A stretch of 64,000 nucleotides of DNA from Pyropia yezoensis (taxonomy: Eukaryota; Rhodophyta; Bangiophyceae; Bangiales; Bangiaceae), in the NCBI GenBank assembly GCA_009829735.1, contig CM020618.1:40477030-40541029 (forward strand), written 5' to 3'. Each line of letters begins with the position of its first letter. Position 1 is the first letter of the stretch. Both the position numbers and the translations under genes were made by a program. Shown piece by piece: positions 30,801-40,606 of this stretch. The notes under the pieces are model-generated. The model worked only from the letters and a program-made list of their open reading frames with translations, was not told the origin of the DNA and did not search any database.

Positions 30801-31239
30801 CCGGCAACGCGCTGCGGAGGATGCGCCAGCCAAGGGCGTGGAACGTATGCACGTCGGCCGCAGGGGCGCCGCCGGGCGGAAGGGCCCCCCCCCAGCTCGA
30901 GCCCCACCCAACCCCCCCTCCATCCCACGCGGGCGTTGGGGCGGTCGATGCCGCTGCCGTCGGCAGACGGCCGAGGCGCTCGCGGAGCTCGTCGGCGGCG
31001 GCTCGATTGAAAGTCAATAGCAGCAGCGGGCGGGGGAGGGGGAGGGGGCGCAGCGGGCCCGCCGCGGGCGGCGCCGCCGCCGCCTCTGCCGCCGATGCGC
31101 TTGCCGCCGCTGCGGCCACCGCCACCGCCCGTGCTAGCAGTACCCGCGTCTTGCCCGCGCCGGCGCACGCCACCACAGCCAGGGGGGTGGAGGGGGGGTA
31201 CGATACCACCTTGGCCTGCTCGGGCGTTAGGCCCTCCAT
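27820..31239 (-). CDS. UvrD/PcrA-like superfamily 1 DNA helicase (main part)
   Basis: A frame of 1,139 residues starts at MEGLTPEQAKVV, the usual opening of UvrD/Rep/PcrA helicases (Q motif); an in-frame upstream ATG at 31,464 adds only low-complexity sequence. Motifs in order: Walker A AGAGKT (26-31), Ia LLTFNRAAADELRERL, II VDEFQD (about 331), III MDDDQVIYEWRG (about 370), IV QNHRSS (about 440). These enzymes unwind DNA 3'-5' with ATP in repair and recombination; the cellular target here is not evident. After motif IV comes a very long Ala/Gly/Pro-rich insertion, including three 29-residue repeats (DPYGVNDPAVVA...). Motifs V and VI are not in this frame but follow at once in another (27,506-27,851). 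The frame change falls in long C runs, so a homopolymer miscount in the assembly is likely. Confidence 0.85.
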   Translation of the reverse strand: MEGLTPEQAKVVSYPPSTPLAVVACAGAGKTRVLLARAVAVAAAAASASAAEAAAAPPAAGPLRPLPLPRPLLLLTFNRAAADELRERLGRLPTAAASTAPTPAWDGGGVGWGSSWGGALPPGGAPAADVHTFHALGWRILRSALPEELSRVCRRPRPTLLGSGAARLAAIADACVEAGLPPLRPHPGGDPRGLHWRRRARKYQTFIAVARGRDAEVWLASRVAEDAAAAADTAEVAAAVAAAAGVCGEELRKAVDVTATRAAAAADAASKERAVVESTVDDQLRRVLAAYEALKATENLLDFNDLVILAVQLLLLNPRLHAHWSSAYTHIMVDEFQDVCPHSILLVKLLTHSPGGELGGRPSPRPGLTVAMDDDQVIYEWRGASPKATTHFFTHLAGHPRAGVCGGGDDGGDGGAGFGRNGWVPSPLSPLPNTCLVVAQNHRSSGRIVAAGAAVIRHNTYRIPKEVWTANQPGQRVILAACRTYHDEASWWVSTVQSLVGGLGGVAGGGGDGGGGAPCDGGGGGRDNGEVGGGRGAGGSLGRGAVGGVKLEAPLTRACAAAPASSFPVEDASAPPAIALQGSLTVKVEASQPIPSPPTVDHGPDLAYRDVAVLTRCHQTRKEVAAALIATGIPVVSRAARPRAPSNRPAPGGGRGRRPRRRGDAGVQRQGVAAAAEAADADAPALAAPLASMAALVAAVGGMTPLAAALLGVMCTAASDGADGDVAGAPPLAEVGGTVAWVGLAPGWGPWRASAGVAAAAAAAAKVGGLGLGWAIVALRMQVAVSGADLTAQAAVALAARVLAGGRPAGGCRLWRQVDINRAAADLADVAAALDAVAAAGLSAVAAAAPDDDPYGVNDPAVVAAFSQDPADGGSDATDTDDPYGVNDPAVVAEFSQDPPDGGSDATDTDDPYGAKDPAVVADFADEPVTPSPTRPIKPVLPATPVAASGGGSSGDGGAVAAHLPRQRARSLSPPSLTAFRAGGAKRLRLSPLDRPPSPLPSLVVRSPPARQGCVSGAGAGAGVVAGAALGRGHVAAVPAGTLRLQALLAPLLRPRPAAAVAAAAAASADGGGRCIRNGFADDAIDSDGSGWSDDASTDSAGDSADDEWGVPPRPPPPPPPPPMRVLTISPPPPRPPTP
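28460..28690. repeat. 87-bp tandem repeat inside the helicase gene
   Basis: About 2.7 copies of an 87-bp unit (for example GGTGGCGTCGCTACCGCCAT at 28,519 and again 87 bp later) encode 29-residue Asp/Pro-rich repeats in frame, so the copy number can vary without disturbing the reading frame. Confidence 0.85.
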
Positions 31240-33780
31240 GGGAGTGCCGCGGGGGGGGGAAGGGGTGGGGGGGAGGCGCGGGGAAGGTAGGTGCCGCGAT
31301 AAGAGGCCGGAGGGGGGAAGGAAGGTCGGCGAAATGACGACGGTCGGGCACCTGAAGGTGGGCGCCGCCACCTCCCACGCTCGCACCACAGCCGCGGCGG
31401 CGCACGCACGCGGATAGCCGCCGTGGGCTGTGCAGGGCGCCCCGACGAGGGAGAGCACGCGCACGACAGGTGCAAGGCGGCTCTGCGGCTTCGACCCAAG
31501 GGGGTGATGTGCAAGGGATACAGACGATGCGGATCATCGGCTTGTGATCGCGTACCCGATGTGCGGTGCGCCTGGCGCAGTCTCGCGTTTCGGCCCGTTT
31601 CGTTGGGCACAGGTCTGACTATCGTAATTTTTCAGAAACGCCATGGACTTGGTTAAGAGCTAAACACCGAGTGATTGACACCACTGCCGCTCGCGCGTGA
31701 CGCAGATGAACCTTGAGCTCAGGGCGCCCTGCAGGCAAGGGAGCTGTGGCTCGCGCTGCGTCCACCTGCGCTCGCACCCTGCCCGTCACGGGCAGGGTGC
31801 ACGACGTCGTTTCCCGGGCCCCTGTGGGCATCGCCGCTCACCTCGCCAGAGTGCCGGGGCATCGCCGCCCACCTCGGCAGAGTGCCGAGGCGGGCGGCGA
31901 TGACCATTGCCCCGCCGCCGCTTTGTTCGTCTTTGCTTCATTTCATCCCTTCCCCGTGACTCCACGTCTCGGCTCCGGCTCTTTTCGCGGCCACCTCTTC
32001 TTCACCCTGCCGCTGCCGCTCGACAACGGCGCCGCCGACGAGAATGATGTTGGCGGCGCCGGTGGGCCGCCGCCGCAGAAGGGATCGAAGAAGGAGGGGA
32101 ATAACCGCAGAGCATCTGGGGGGTGCACCACTCTCTGCCAGGGAGACACGATGATTCGCATCTGGGAGTGTATGTACATTCGCATTGACACTTGAGTCGT
32201 CTGCCCCAGGTCCCCCCACGAGTAGATGGGGTACTCTTAGCACGGGAGCTGCGCCTCTTTTTGCTGCATGCTGCACAGCATTGTGCTCACCACATTACGT
32301 GCTCCAGGCTCATGCCTTTTTTCTTGGGGAAAAACATACATTGACCATGTGGTAAATAACTTCGGCCGTGTGCCATTCCTGGTACTTACGGATCGGTCGG
32401 TTGTCCCGAGATCATCAGCCTCGTGTACGGAAAACGAAACACAGTAGCAGCTTCCGCAACACGCCTTCATTAGGTCTATGCAGAAAACGAGGTGTGTTTA
32501 TCAGGCTTGTAGCCCCAGAGAGCGTCTGTTCTGTTTTCTTGGTGGGAACTGCCTTTGTCTTTGGGGAACGTCCCTCCTCCTCAGAAGAAAGGCGAACAAT
32601 GAGCACTGCTGAGGTCCAGGCTGTACCTCAGCATCCCTTCGTGCATCCCAGAATGCGTATGTGGTTCTCTCGGTGTTCCAGCATGTGGCCATGGGCTCTG
32701 TCTGGGACACCCCGCGAAGAGCCCAAAACAAAGAAAAACGGGACGACCGGCATATGAACAAAGAGGCTCTCTCCGTCTTATGTATGGGCTTCCCTGAAGT
32801 GCCGTGAGGATCTGCGCTGAAAAAACGGTTGTCAATGAACGTACTGAAAATATGTACAATACAGTTTGAAGGCACAGCCGGGGCCTTGCGGCCCAGGCAT
32901 ACTGAATTCTCATTGGCCAGTGCTTAAGTCCTGTGTGACATGCCATTGGTCATCTGCTGTTGCTCCCGTTTCCGTCCAGTTAGGCCAAAACTTATTTAAA
33001 AAAGTGGGAACACTGCGATATATGCATACAGTATGCGTAAGCCGCTCACAGTCGAATACTCAATTGTACTGAACTGTCCTCCTTGCACCCACTTGTGATG
33101 ATCGTACGGTGGACGTGGCGCCCGCATAAGAGTGGATTTTTTCGCCCCGCTGGGCACGGCACTCCCTCTGACCCATCGTCCCCTGATGTGGTGGCCAGTG
33201 CTGTCGCTCTGGAGTGAAGTGGATCGGTGTGGGGGCAGGAGACTCGGAAGATGGCCAGCCGCAGCGCAAACAGGGAGAGGACGTGCATCGGAGCGTGGAG
33301 GACCGCTTCGCAGCGGTGGCGCCAGTGGACGCATGGACCTCCCACGTGGCCCGGTCCCTGCTGGGAGCAGGCCCAGCGGGGCGGCCGCCAATGAGTCCGG
33401 CCCCCTTGTGGGGAGCAGTGCGGTGGCCACTCTGGACTGTGGTGGAGAGATGCGTCAGCGAGGACAGAGGTGCAGCACAGACTGACGGCGGCTGCACTTG
33501 GATGGGTCTAGCGAGGGGGGACCACGAGGACGCCCGCAGAAGAGGCCAAGGGAGCGGATCCCGTCAAGCGGGCCCATCAAAGTTCCCGCCGCCATGCTGC
33601 CGCCACTCCTTATTAGAAGATGTACTGCCCGCTCCGCAGCGCTGGCCCACCCTTGCCAGTTTGCAGCACCCCCAGTCCCGCCCGCACCCCACCCGCCTCT
33701 GCATGCAGTGCGCCTGGTCCATCCTGCCCCCTCGCGCCCATCCCTTGCTCCCCCGCCCCTACCACGCCCTTTTGCCCACC
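31240..33780. other. Intergenic region between divergent helicase and propeller genes
   Basis: It holds a 27-bp hairpin at 31,774-31,800 (arms GCACCCTGCCCGT) and two tandem 31-bp copies beginning GGGCATCGCCGC at 31,826-31,887. The part 32,220-33,070 is richer in A+T than the flanking DNA. No convincing gene was seen. Confidence 0.5.
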
Positions 33781-35109
33781 ATGCGCCGCCCGGTGAGCAC
33801 CCTCCCCGCTGAACTACCCTCCCCCTTCCCACCTGAGGCGTCGACACGGGGCCAGCGGCGGGCCGTGGCTGCCACAGCGTTGGCCGCCGCCACCCTCGGC
33901 GTCCTTGGCACCTTTCTTGTCGTGCAGATGCGCGCTGCGGGCGCCGGCCATGGCCCGACGGCAGCGTCAGGCAGCTTGCCCCACTTCATGTCGGCAGTGC
34001 GACAGGTAGAGGAGCCGCGCACCATTGCGGGTCACGACGTCGACTGCGCAGCGGGCAACTACAGCACCAAGACACTCAAGCTGATCGCGGAGCAGCCGCT
34101 GGCGGGGCTGCTGGCCGGGCCGCCGCCCGCCAACGGGCGGCAGAGGAAAGAGGTGCTTCCCCCGCCGAGCCGCTTCGAGGCGTCCGATGTGACGGGCGTC
34201 GCGGGTAGCAACGAGGTGTTCATCGTCTTTGACAACACCTTCCGCATTGGCCACGTTGCGACTGGCGTGCCGTACATGGCCGCCGCAAGTGGCGACAAGG
34301 GAGCTGATCGGAGGAGGGAGGTCACCCCAAATCGCCTCCTCACGTGGCCCAACGATGATGGGGCCGAGTCGGAATTCGAGGGCCTTGCCTACAACGCCAC
34401 GTCTGGGCGCTACCTGGTCGTTCAAGAGACCGTCGTCAATGGCACCGGCACGCTGGTGCCCCGCATTCACGAGGTCTCCCTCGACGGTGGCGAGGCAAAG
34501 GTGCACTCGACGTGCGACGGGGCCATGGCGTTTGAGTCGGAAAAGAAAGGCATGGAGGGCGCCGCGATCGCCACCGCCGCGGACGGCACGTTCTACTTGC
34601 TGGCCCTGTGCGAGGGCAACGGTTGCGCCAAGGGCGACGCTGGCCGCGAGCCCGGCGGCGGGCGGGTGCTTGTGATGGAGCGCGAGGCCACGGGCCCCCG
34701 CGGCTGTTCGTGGGTGGTTGTCCAGACGGTGGCCATCCCGCCCAGGGCCGCCTTTCAAGACTACGCTTCGATCAGCATCTATGAAAACCGCCGGGTGGCG
34801 GTGGTGTCGCAAGAAAACGCGGCGGTGTGGGTGGGGGAGTTGGACCTCCTTGACGGCCGCACCGACCAGGCAACCGGCCAGCGATCGCTTTTTGGCCTAT
34901 CGGGGGGCGAACTGTACGACTTTCCCCGCAATGACCACTGCGCGCGCATCTTCTGCAATGTGGAGGGCGTCCACTGGCTGACGGCGGACACGCTCATTGC
35001 CGTGAGTGACGAGATGAAGTCGGGGGGGCGGCAGCCGTTTGTGTGTCGCGAGCACGACCAGAGCATCCATACCTTCCAGGTGCCCGCCCCTGTCCCAGAG
35101 GCAGCGTAA
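33781..35109 (+). CDS. Membrane-anchored phytase-like/SdiA-regulated-like propeller protein
   Basis: A frame of 442 residues starts at an ATG in good context (CCCACCATG). An open frame continues upstream but codes for low-complexity sequence. A basic N-terminus is followed by a membrane helix (about 28-50, AVAATALAAATLGVLGTFLV), suggesting a type II membrane or secreted protein. The rest has short beta-strand repeats: SDVTGVAGSNEVFIVFDN, then EFEGLAYNATSGRYLVVQE (near 198), then MEGAAIATAADGTFYLLALC, and near the end VEGVHWLTADTLIAVSDE. The pattern of Glu-Gly-Leu/Ala followed by 'V.E/SDE' blades resembles the 'esterase-like activity of phytase' and SdiA-regulated propeller families. Substrate and activity cannot be told. 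No intron is needed. Confidence 0.5.
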   Translation: MRRPVSTLPAELPSPFPPEASTRGQRRAVAATALAAATLGVLGTFLVVQMRAAGAGHGPTAASGSLPHFMSAVRQVEEPRTIAGHDVDCAAGNYSTKTLKLIAEQPLAGLLAGPPPANGRQRKEVLPPPSRFEASDVTGVAGSNEVFIVFDNTFRIGHVATGVPYMAAASGDKGADRRREVTPNRLLTWPNDDGAESEFEGLAYNATSGRYLVVQETVVNGTGTLVPRIHEVSLDGGEAKVHSTCDGAMAFESEKKGMEGAAIATAADGTFYLLALCEGNGCAKGDAGREPGGGRVLVMEREATGPRGCSWVVVQTVAIPPRAAFQDYASISIYENRRVAVVSQENAAVWVGELDLLDGRTDQATGQRSLFGLSGGELYDFPRNDHCARIFCNVEGVHWLTADTLIAVSDEMKSGGRQPFVCREHDQSIHTFQVPAPVPEAA

Positions 35110-35119
35110 AGGAGTCGGG

Positions 35120-35222
35120 GCGGGGGCTCTGGGGAGAGGGGGCGTGGAGAACGGGGGGCTCTTGGGGGGGGGCGTGGAGAAGGGGGGGGGCTCTGTGGGG
35201 GGGGGCGTGGAGAATGGGGCGG
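35120..35222 (+). repeat. G-rich minisatellite after the propeller gene
   Basis: Three copies of a unit of about 31 bp, each containing GGGCGTGGAGAA between runs of G, directly follow the stop codon. It probably lies in the 3' UTR and could fold into G-quadruplexes. Confidence 0.75.
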
Positions 35223-35279
35223 GGCTGTGACGCGGTGTCAATGACAATTCATTGAGTATGAAATAGAAAAGTTCAAAGT

Positions 35280-37740
35280 TCAGTGTAAAGAAGAAGTTCG
35301 GTCATGCTCGCAGAGAACTAAAGCCCCGCCCTTTGATTTGGGAAGCAGGAAGCCCCGGCGCTTCAGCTTGGACCCCGCCGCGTTGTTCGCCGCCCCCAGG
35401 GGCAACCCCCGCATTTTGCTGTGGCGGCCGCCACGCCACCGGCGCATGGCGGTGGGGGGCATAGTAGCAAAGACCACGGCGACGAAGACCGCCGTGAGGC
35501 ACACCGCCGCGCCAAGGGAGGGACCACTACGCGCTTCGCACGAGGCGCCACGCCGCAGAGGCGACGGCGCACCGGCGGGAGCGTGCTCGCGCGGACGTTC
35601 AGGCAGTCGGCGCCCCAGCGGAGTGGGCCCAATCCGGGAGCCGCACGCAGTACGTCGGCGTCGAACCTCCCCACCTTCCCCGCCCCCTCTCGATTCCCGC
35701 GCCCCGCGTTAATTTTGAGGACGATGCGTGCAAGGATGGCCAGTGGGATGGCCCGGCCAAAGCGGTTGCCCTTGACCGACGACAAGGAAACGGCCTCTCC
35801 CATTGCCGCGTTGGGCAGCGTCAGCCCGACGGCCGTCCCGAGCGCCATCGTCTGTGCGCGACGGCGGACGCCAGCATTGTCGGCGGCAGCGGCTGCGGCG
35901 CCTGCAGGCAGCTGCCCCCCTGCTGTCGATCCCCACGAGCATGACCACCCCTCCCTCTGGGGGCAGCCGCCCCCGCCTTGCGGACCTTCCCCTCCGCCCC
36001 CCCCTTCAGCGCTGACACGTCCGAGTCGGCACACAGCACGCCTTGATGGCCGCCACGTGCGCTGCGCCAACAGTGGTCGACCACCCCCACCGCTTGGGCG
36101 GCGCGTCGCGACGGCGTCCGACAGCAAGAAAAGCACTGAAACGATGAGCGTGAGAAGCCCACCGCGGCGGCATGCCGGTGCCGCAGCCGCAACCAGCAGA
36201 TGTCGGCGTAGCGGGTGATGACAAGGCTTGCGAGACCGGTAACCCGGTCCGTACTGGTCGACAGCAGCAGCAACAGAAAGAGGGATGGCCAACGTACCCA
36301 CGCTGGTGGGGGGGGTGGGCGGGAGGTGGTGGCTCGCCGCCGACGCTGATGTCGCGGCCGCCGCTGCCGCCCCCGCCGCCGCCGCTGCCCTACACCGAAC
36401 TAACCTAGCCCCACGGGGACGATTGGCGTCGGTAGCCCCCCTCCCGTGCCCCGCCCCCATGTTGGTCCCTGTCCCCCCCTGTTGACGGACGCAGCCCAGA
36501 TTGTGGGGCAGTTCATGGACGTGGAGGTGGCGGCAGCGCCGCCGCGGCCACCGCGGCCACGGCCGTGAACGCCGGATGGTGCGCGTGACGAGCGGGGACC
36601 GCCAGCAGCTACTACCTGCACCCGCCCCCCGCGCGAGGAAAAGACCGCGTAGCGCGGCCGGTGTGGTGCGGGAGGGACGGGCAGCGGCGGCGGCGGCGTT
36701 CACCCGCCACCCGCCAGCTCAATAGTGACTGATACATTGACATTGACATTCCTCTGCCCTGACCTCTGCTTTGACTTTTTTTCTCATTAAATTCTCTTTC
36801 GGGGGGTTTCCCGGCGGAGGGGTCTGGCCGCTTCTCACCAGCCACCGCACGGCTGGCCCCCATGGCGCCATAGCGGCGCCGTCCGCCTTTTCTTTTCCTA
36901 CGCTCCGACCCCTCCCCCCCCCTGGGCCCGCTCCTGACTTGTCCCGCTGGGCATTCTCGCTCAGGCCGCTGGAGGACGCACTCTGCTGAGGTAATGACAA
37001 TGGCCCGGCGGAGCATGCAACGAGCGGCGGCTAGGAGCCGCGCCCCTGCGGACTGGCCCCCCGCAGCGGAACAAACGGCCGTTGCCCCCCCCCCCCTCCC
37101 ACCCGCCCCAAGACTTCTACTGCCTCCGCACCGCCACCGGCGCCACCGCCATGCCACCGCCATCATCAACGCCCCCGAGTGAGTCCGCACGAGCACGCCA
37201 GATGGCCCCCGCGCACAGCAGGTGGGCTGCCACCCCCCTCCGTAAAGTTGCCAACCGCACCTGCATGCCGTCACGGGCACCCGCCGCGGCAGGAGCGGTC
37301 AACGACCGCGGCAGCCGCCGCGAGCATCCGCCCGCCCACTACAAGTGGGGCCCGGTCCAAGGCAGCCGCGGACAGAAGCCGCGCCGCTACCGCCGCCCCC
37401 ATCCGCGTCTGCCATACCCCTCCCCCACCCCGCCGCCACGGCCCGCCGCGGCGAAGGGCTGGTCTCCCGAAAATGAAGAACACGCGGGGTGCGGCGCAAG
37501 CGCCCGCCCGCCCTCGTCGGTGGGCGCCGCCCTAGCGACGTGCCAGCCGGCAAAGCCGCCGCGCCGGCGGGCGGACCCGCGGCAAACCCCCCGCACAGCG
37601 ACGACAGGGCGCCCAGCGGCACGGACACGAGGGGCCGCTCCCCCTTCCGCCATATGCGCGTCTGCCGCCTGGCGCCGCACCCCCTCCGCGCACCCTTTGT
37701 CCCTGGCAGCGCCACCGCCCACGCGGAGTGGCAGTGCAAT
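35280..37740 (-). other. Possible multi-exon membrane-protein gene, unresolved
   Basis: The minus strand holds several separate stretches that look like membrane protein rather than chance GC-rich translation: LGAAVCLTAVFVAVVFATMP (near 35,470), MALGTAVGLTLPNAAMGEAV followed by GRAIPLAILARIVLKIN (35,720-35,880), LLTLIVSVLFLLSDAVATRR (near 36,110-36,170) and LVSVPLGALSSLCGGFAAG (near 37,600). They are in different frames, so introns would be needed. I could not place a consistent set of splice sites or name a family. The plus-strand frames here are Pro/Arg/Ala-rich and look like shadows. Confidence 0.25.
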
Positions 37741-38233
37741 GCGTATTCAGCGGGCGGTTCTCCTCGACGCTTGCGTGGGGTACTGTGCGATTTGTCTGTC
37801 AGGTGCGCCGCTTCTGGCCCTTACGTGTCCTCTTCCGCGCTTTTGTGGCGACGGGAGGCGGAGAGGGAGAGGGAATCTCTTTTGATCGTGTCCTCTGAGC
37901 CCCTTTTTACGCTGCCACGCCCCCCACAGGTGTCACAGCGCGCAAAGAGAGAGATAGTGAGCGATATCGTTCAGCTCAGAGCGATTCTTACTTGGCAGCG
38001 ACCCGGGAGGGTGTGGGGCCAAGGGGTGACGATTCACGATTCCGATGTGCGCATGCGCAAGGAGTGTCCGGGGGGTACTCAGATGGATGGATGTAGCCGA
38101 GAAGGATAGATTCAGCTGTCGCAGGCGTGGCGCGCACAGCGCGTTGGTTGCACGATTTGATCGCGGGCAAGCCGTCTGTCAGGGCGGGGCTGGGTCGAAA
38201 GCATTCACCAATCATTGACGTCCACAAAGGTGT

Positions 38234-38497
38234 TTAGTGTTGATGAAGGAGTGGGCACGTTGCCTGCGCCCACTTGAGGTTACAGAGCTCACGGTCCGTC
38301 AAAACCTTGGGGCGACCGCGCTTGTCCACCCTGGCGCGGGCGGACTCCGTGCGGATGTCCATAGCTGCGTAGGCGATGGTGCTCTTGGAGCGCCCCAAAT
38401 CCGTACCGATGGCCCGGAAGGACTTCTTCTGTTGGAGAAGGCCAGTGATGACCGCGCGCTCACCGTCGGACAGAGGGCGACGCGATGAGCCCGCCAT
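38234..38497 (-). pseudogene. Tc1/mariner-like transposase N-terminal remnant
   Basis: An 87-residue frame starts MAGSSRRPLSDGERAVITG and has the paired helix-turn-helix layout of Tc1/IS630 transposases: FRAIGTDLGRSKSTIAYA as the first recognition helix, then the GRP linker (RGRPKVLTDRE). It stops after the linker. No DDE/DDD catalytic domain follows in any frame, so it is a truncated plain DNA transposon. No terminal inverted repeats were found around it. Confidence 0.6.
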
Positions 38498-39423
38498 GGT
38501 GCCTGCCGACCACGGCGGGGTCCTGGGCGCTGAGCTGTGGGCTCACATACACGGACGGTGCTGTGGCACTTGGGCGCGATCACGCGCCGAATGGGGCAAT
38601 CTGGTGCCATAAGCCGCATCGGGCAGCCGGATCTGGCACCTCTAATTGTTTCCAAAAGCGTACGGAGATAATATTGGGTACCGACTGTACACGGCGCCCC
38701 CTCGTATGGGTGCCAACGGGGCGTTAGCCCCCTACCGAATCCTGACCGCCCTGGTCCCATCAGGTCGATCGATACCCCAGCACCCGCTGCAAATATCCTC
38801 CCAACAATACAGACACGCTGTCCCACCAAGTAAATGGGGACAAGACGTGGCATCGGGGCCGTACGACCCCAGACCCACCGATAGGCAGGCGGAGAGGACC
38901 ATTGCACATATCCACACAACATGGAATACAGTGCACTGAACGGAACAGGGCGAGTCTTGACACTCGCGCGAATCGAAGAATACTGAGGGCACTGTACATG
39001 TGTTTGTACTGTATTTCCAATCATACGAACGCATGATCGTGGCACGATTTTGTCACAACACCGGCTGCCACCAAGCGGTGCGCACGACGTTCGATGGTTG
39101 CACGATCTCCGAGGCGGAAACGAAAGGTGTAAGGGAGAAGAAATCGCACGCTCTGCCGCCCGTCTCGATGAGGACGGACTATACGTCCGCGCCGCCATGT
39201 GCTTTCCCTGACACAAGTCAAGGCCATACAGTACCCAGACGTACGAACCGTCTTCCTGTGTATCGACGCCGAGCTTTGTGCTGGGCGCCTGTCGCTGCGC
39301 ATGTGTACCATGCAGCCGGCGACGTTGAGCAGCCATTCCCCGACCCGAATAAATGAATATGTATGCCGGGTCCGGCCAGACTTAGTTTGTCCGCACGGGA
39401 TCACTGCCGACTTGTGTAGGCCA
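38498..39423. other. Stretch without a supported gene
   Basis: It has mixed composition and only frames without recognisable motifs. It may include an upstream exon or the promoter of the two-TM gene. Confidence 0.35.
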
Positions 39424-40470
39424 ATGTCGGGTGGGTGCGGGCTCCTTCATGCCACGTACGCCGGGTCTTCATGGGAGGGCAACGCCAGGCCTTTCAACCA
39501 TCTCCTTTGCGACTTTTTTGTGCCTATAGCGGCCATCGTGTTGGCTTACCTGTCGGCGTGCGCGGCAGCAAAATGCCTGGCCCGCCTGGACTCCGACCCT
39601 CAGGAGTTTGACGTATGAAAGCGCGGAACGCACTGCTTCCTCTTCCTGGCAGAGCCCCCATAGTGCTGGTGGAGGGCGTCGTCGGCGCCGTCGCCCCCGC
39701 ATCGGCCAGTGCTCCCCACGGCATCCGCACCCCCTTTTGCTGTGCAGACGCGAGGCAGCATGGCCTGTCTGACGCGAGTTTTGACCTCCACGGCTGTAGC
39801 GGCCTGTGGCCAACCAACACAGAATTGTGTGTCTACGCGGGCAGCCAGGAGGAGTGCACCTTCACGGCCATGGTGGCATACCTCCCCAACGTCAAGAAGC
39901 CGGACCACCCGGCGTATGGGATGGCGCTGGCCACGGCGGGTATGATCGTGCAGGTGGACAAGCGGCTCAATTTGGCCGTTCCGTCCATACCCGTTTACGA
40001 GGTACGTTCCGTCCTGGCCGTCTGCTCGGGATGCTGGGGAGCCACTGTGGAAGAGACGGGTCGCATAAACCTCTGTTTTTGGACAGCTCTCCTGGCCCCG
40101 TCGATACTACCAGCGTCGAGGACACCTCGTTCCTCGCTCACTCACAATCACGTCGTGCTGCAAGGACTGAATGCGCTGACCCAGCTTGCTGTGCTGTGGA
40201 ATTTGGTGGAATTCCTGTTCTCGCTCCGATACTTGCTTCTCCCAGGATCGGCTCTTCCTCGTGCAACGCAAAATGGAGAGTAAAGCCGCTCGTGGCATGC
40301 GTCAGGTTACTCAGCCGCTCCACAGGGAGGCGTGGCAGGCTGTGGGGCTTGCCTTTTTCGTACTCTACGTCGTCATGGCTGTTGTGTCCTTCCGCTATCC
40401 CTACAAACTCAATGACGGCGGGAACCGAGGGAGCAACTGCAAGCTCTGGTTCTTCAACATGTACGTGTAG
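39424..40470 (+). CDS. Two-TM membrane protein with Cys-rich loop (three exons)
   Basis: The proposed exons are 39,424-39,612, 39,759-40,001 and 40,246-40,470, giving about 218 residues. Intron 1 (GTATGA...GGCAG, 146 bp) and intron 2 (GTACGT...CCCAG, 244 bp) are both in phase 0. TM1 is about residues 31-52 (FFVPIAAIVLAYLSACAAAK). A loop with several Cys follows (LHGCSGLWPTNTELCV, QEECTFTAMVAYLP), then a weaker hydrophobic stretch, and TM2 near 174-193 (GLAFFVLYVVMAVVSF) before a short tail ending KLWFFNMYV. The start is uncertain: a pyrimidine-rich TATAG at 39,526-39,530 could be an acceptor, with more exons upstream. Two TMs with a Cys-rich loop recall tetraspanin-like proteins, but no family is recognised. 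Confidence 0.55.
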
Positions 40471-40606
40471 TGCAATAGTCCACTCTTGGTCCGCCCTTTG
40501 TCTCGCCTATGTGTGTGTCCCAGTGATAGGCGGAATGCCCTACCACACATCTGCCAACTCTCACTCGGTGGCCCTGACCCTTGTCCGTCTCCCTCCTGGT
40601 CTCTCC

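Noticed and set aside
30245-31417. 390-residue plus-strand frame over the helicase N-terminus
   Set aside because: It is Ala/Ser/Arg-rich without any motif, while the minus strand holds the Walker A and DEFQD motifs.
38299-39336. 345-residue minus-strand frame overlapping the Tc1-like remnant
   Set aside because: It has no recognisable motif and runs in another frame over the helix-turn-helix region, so it is a chance frame.
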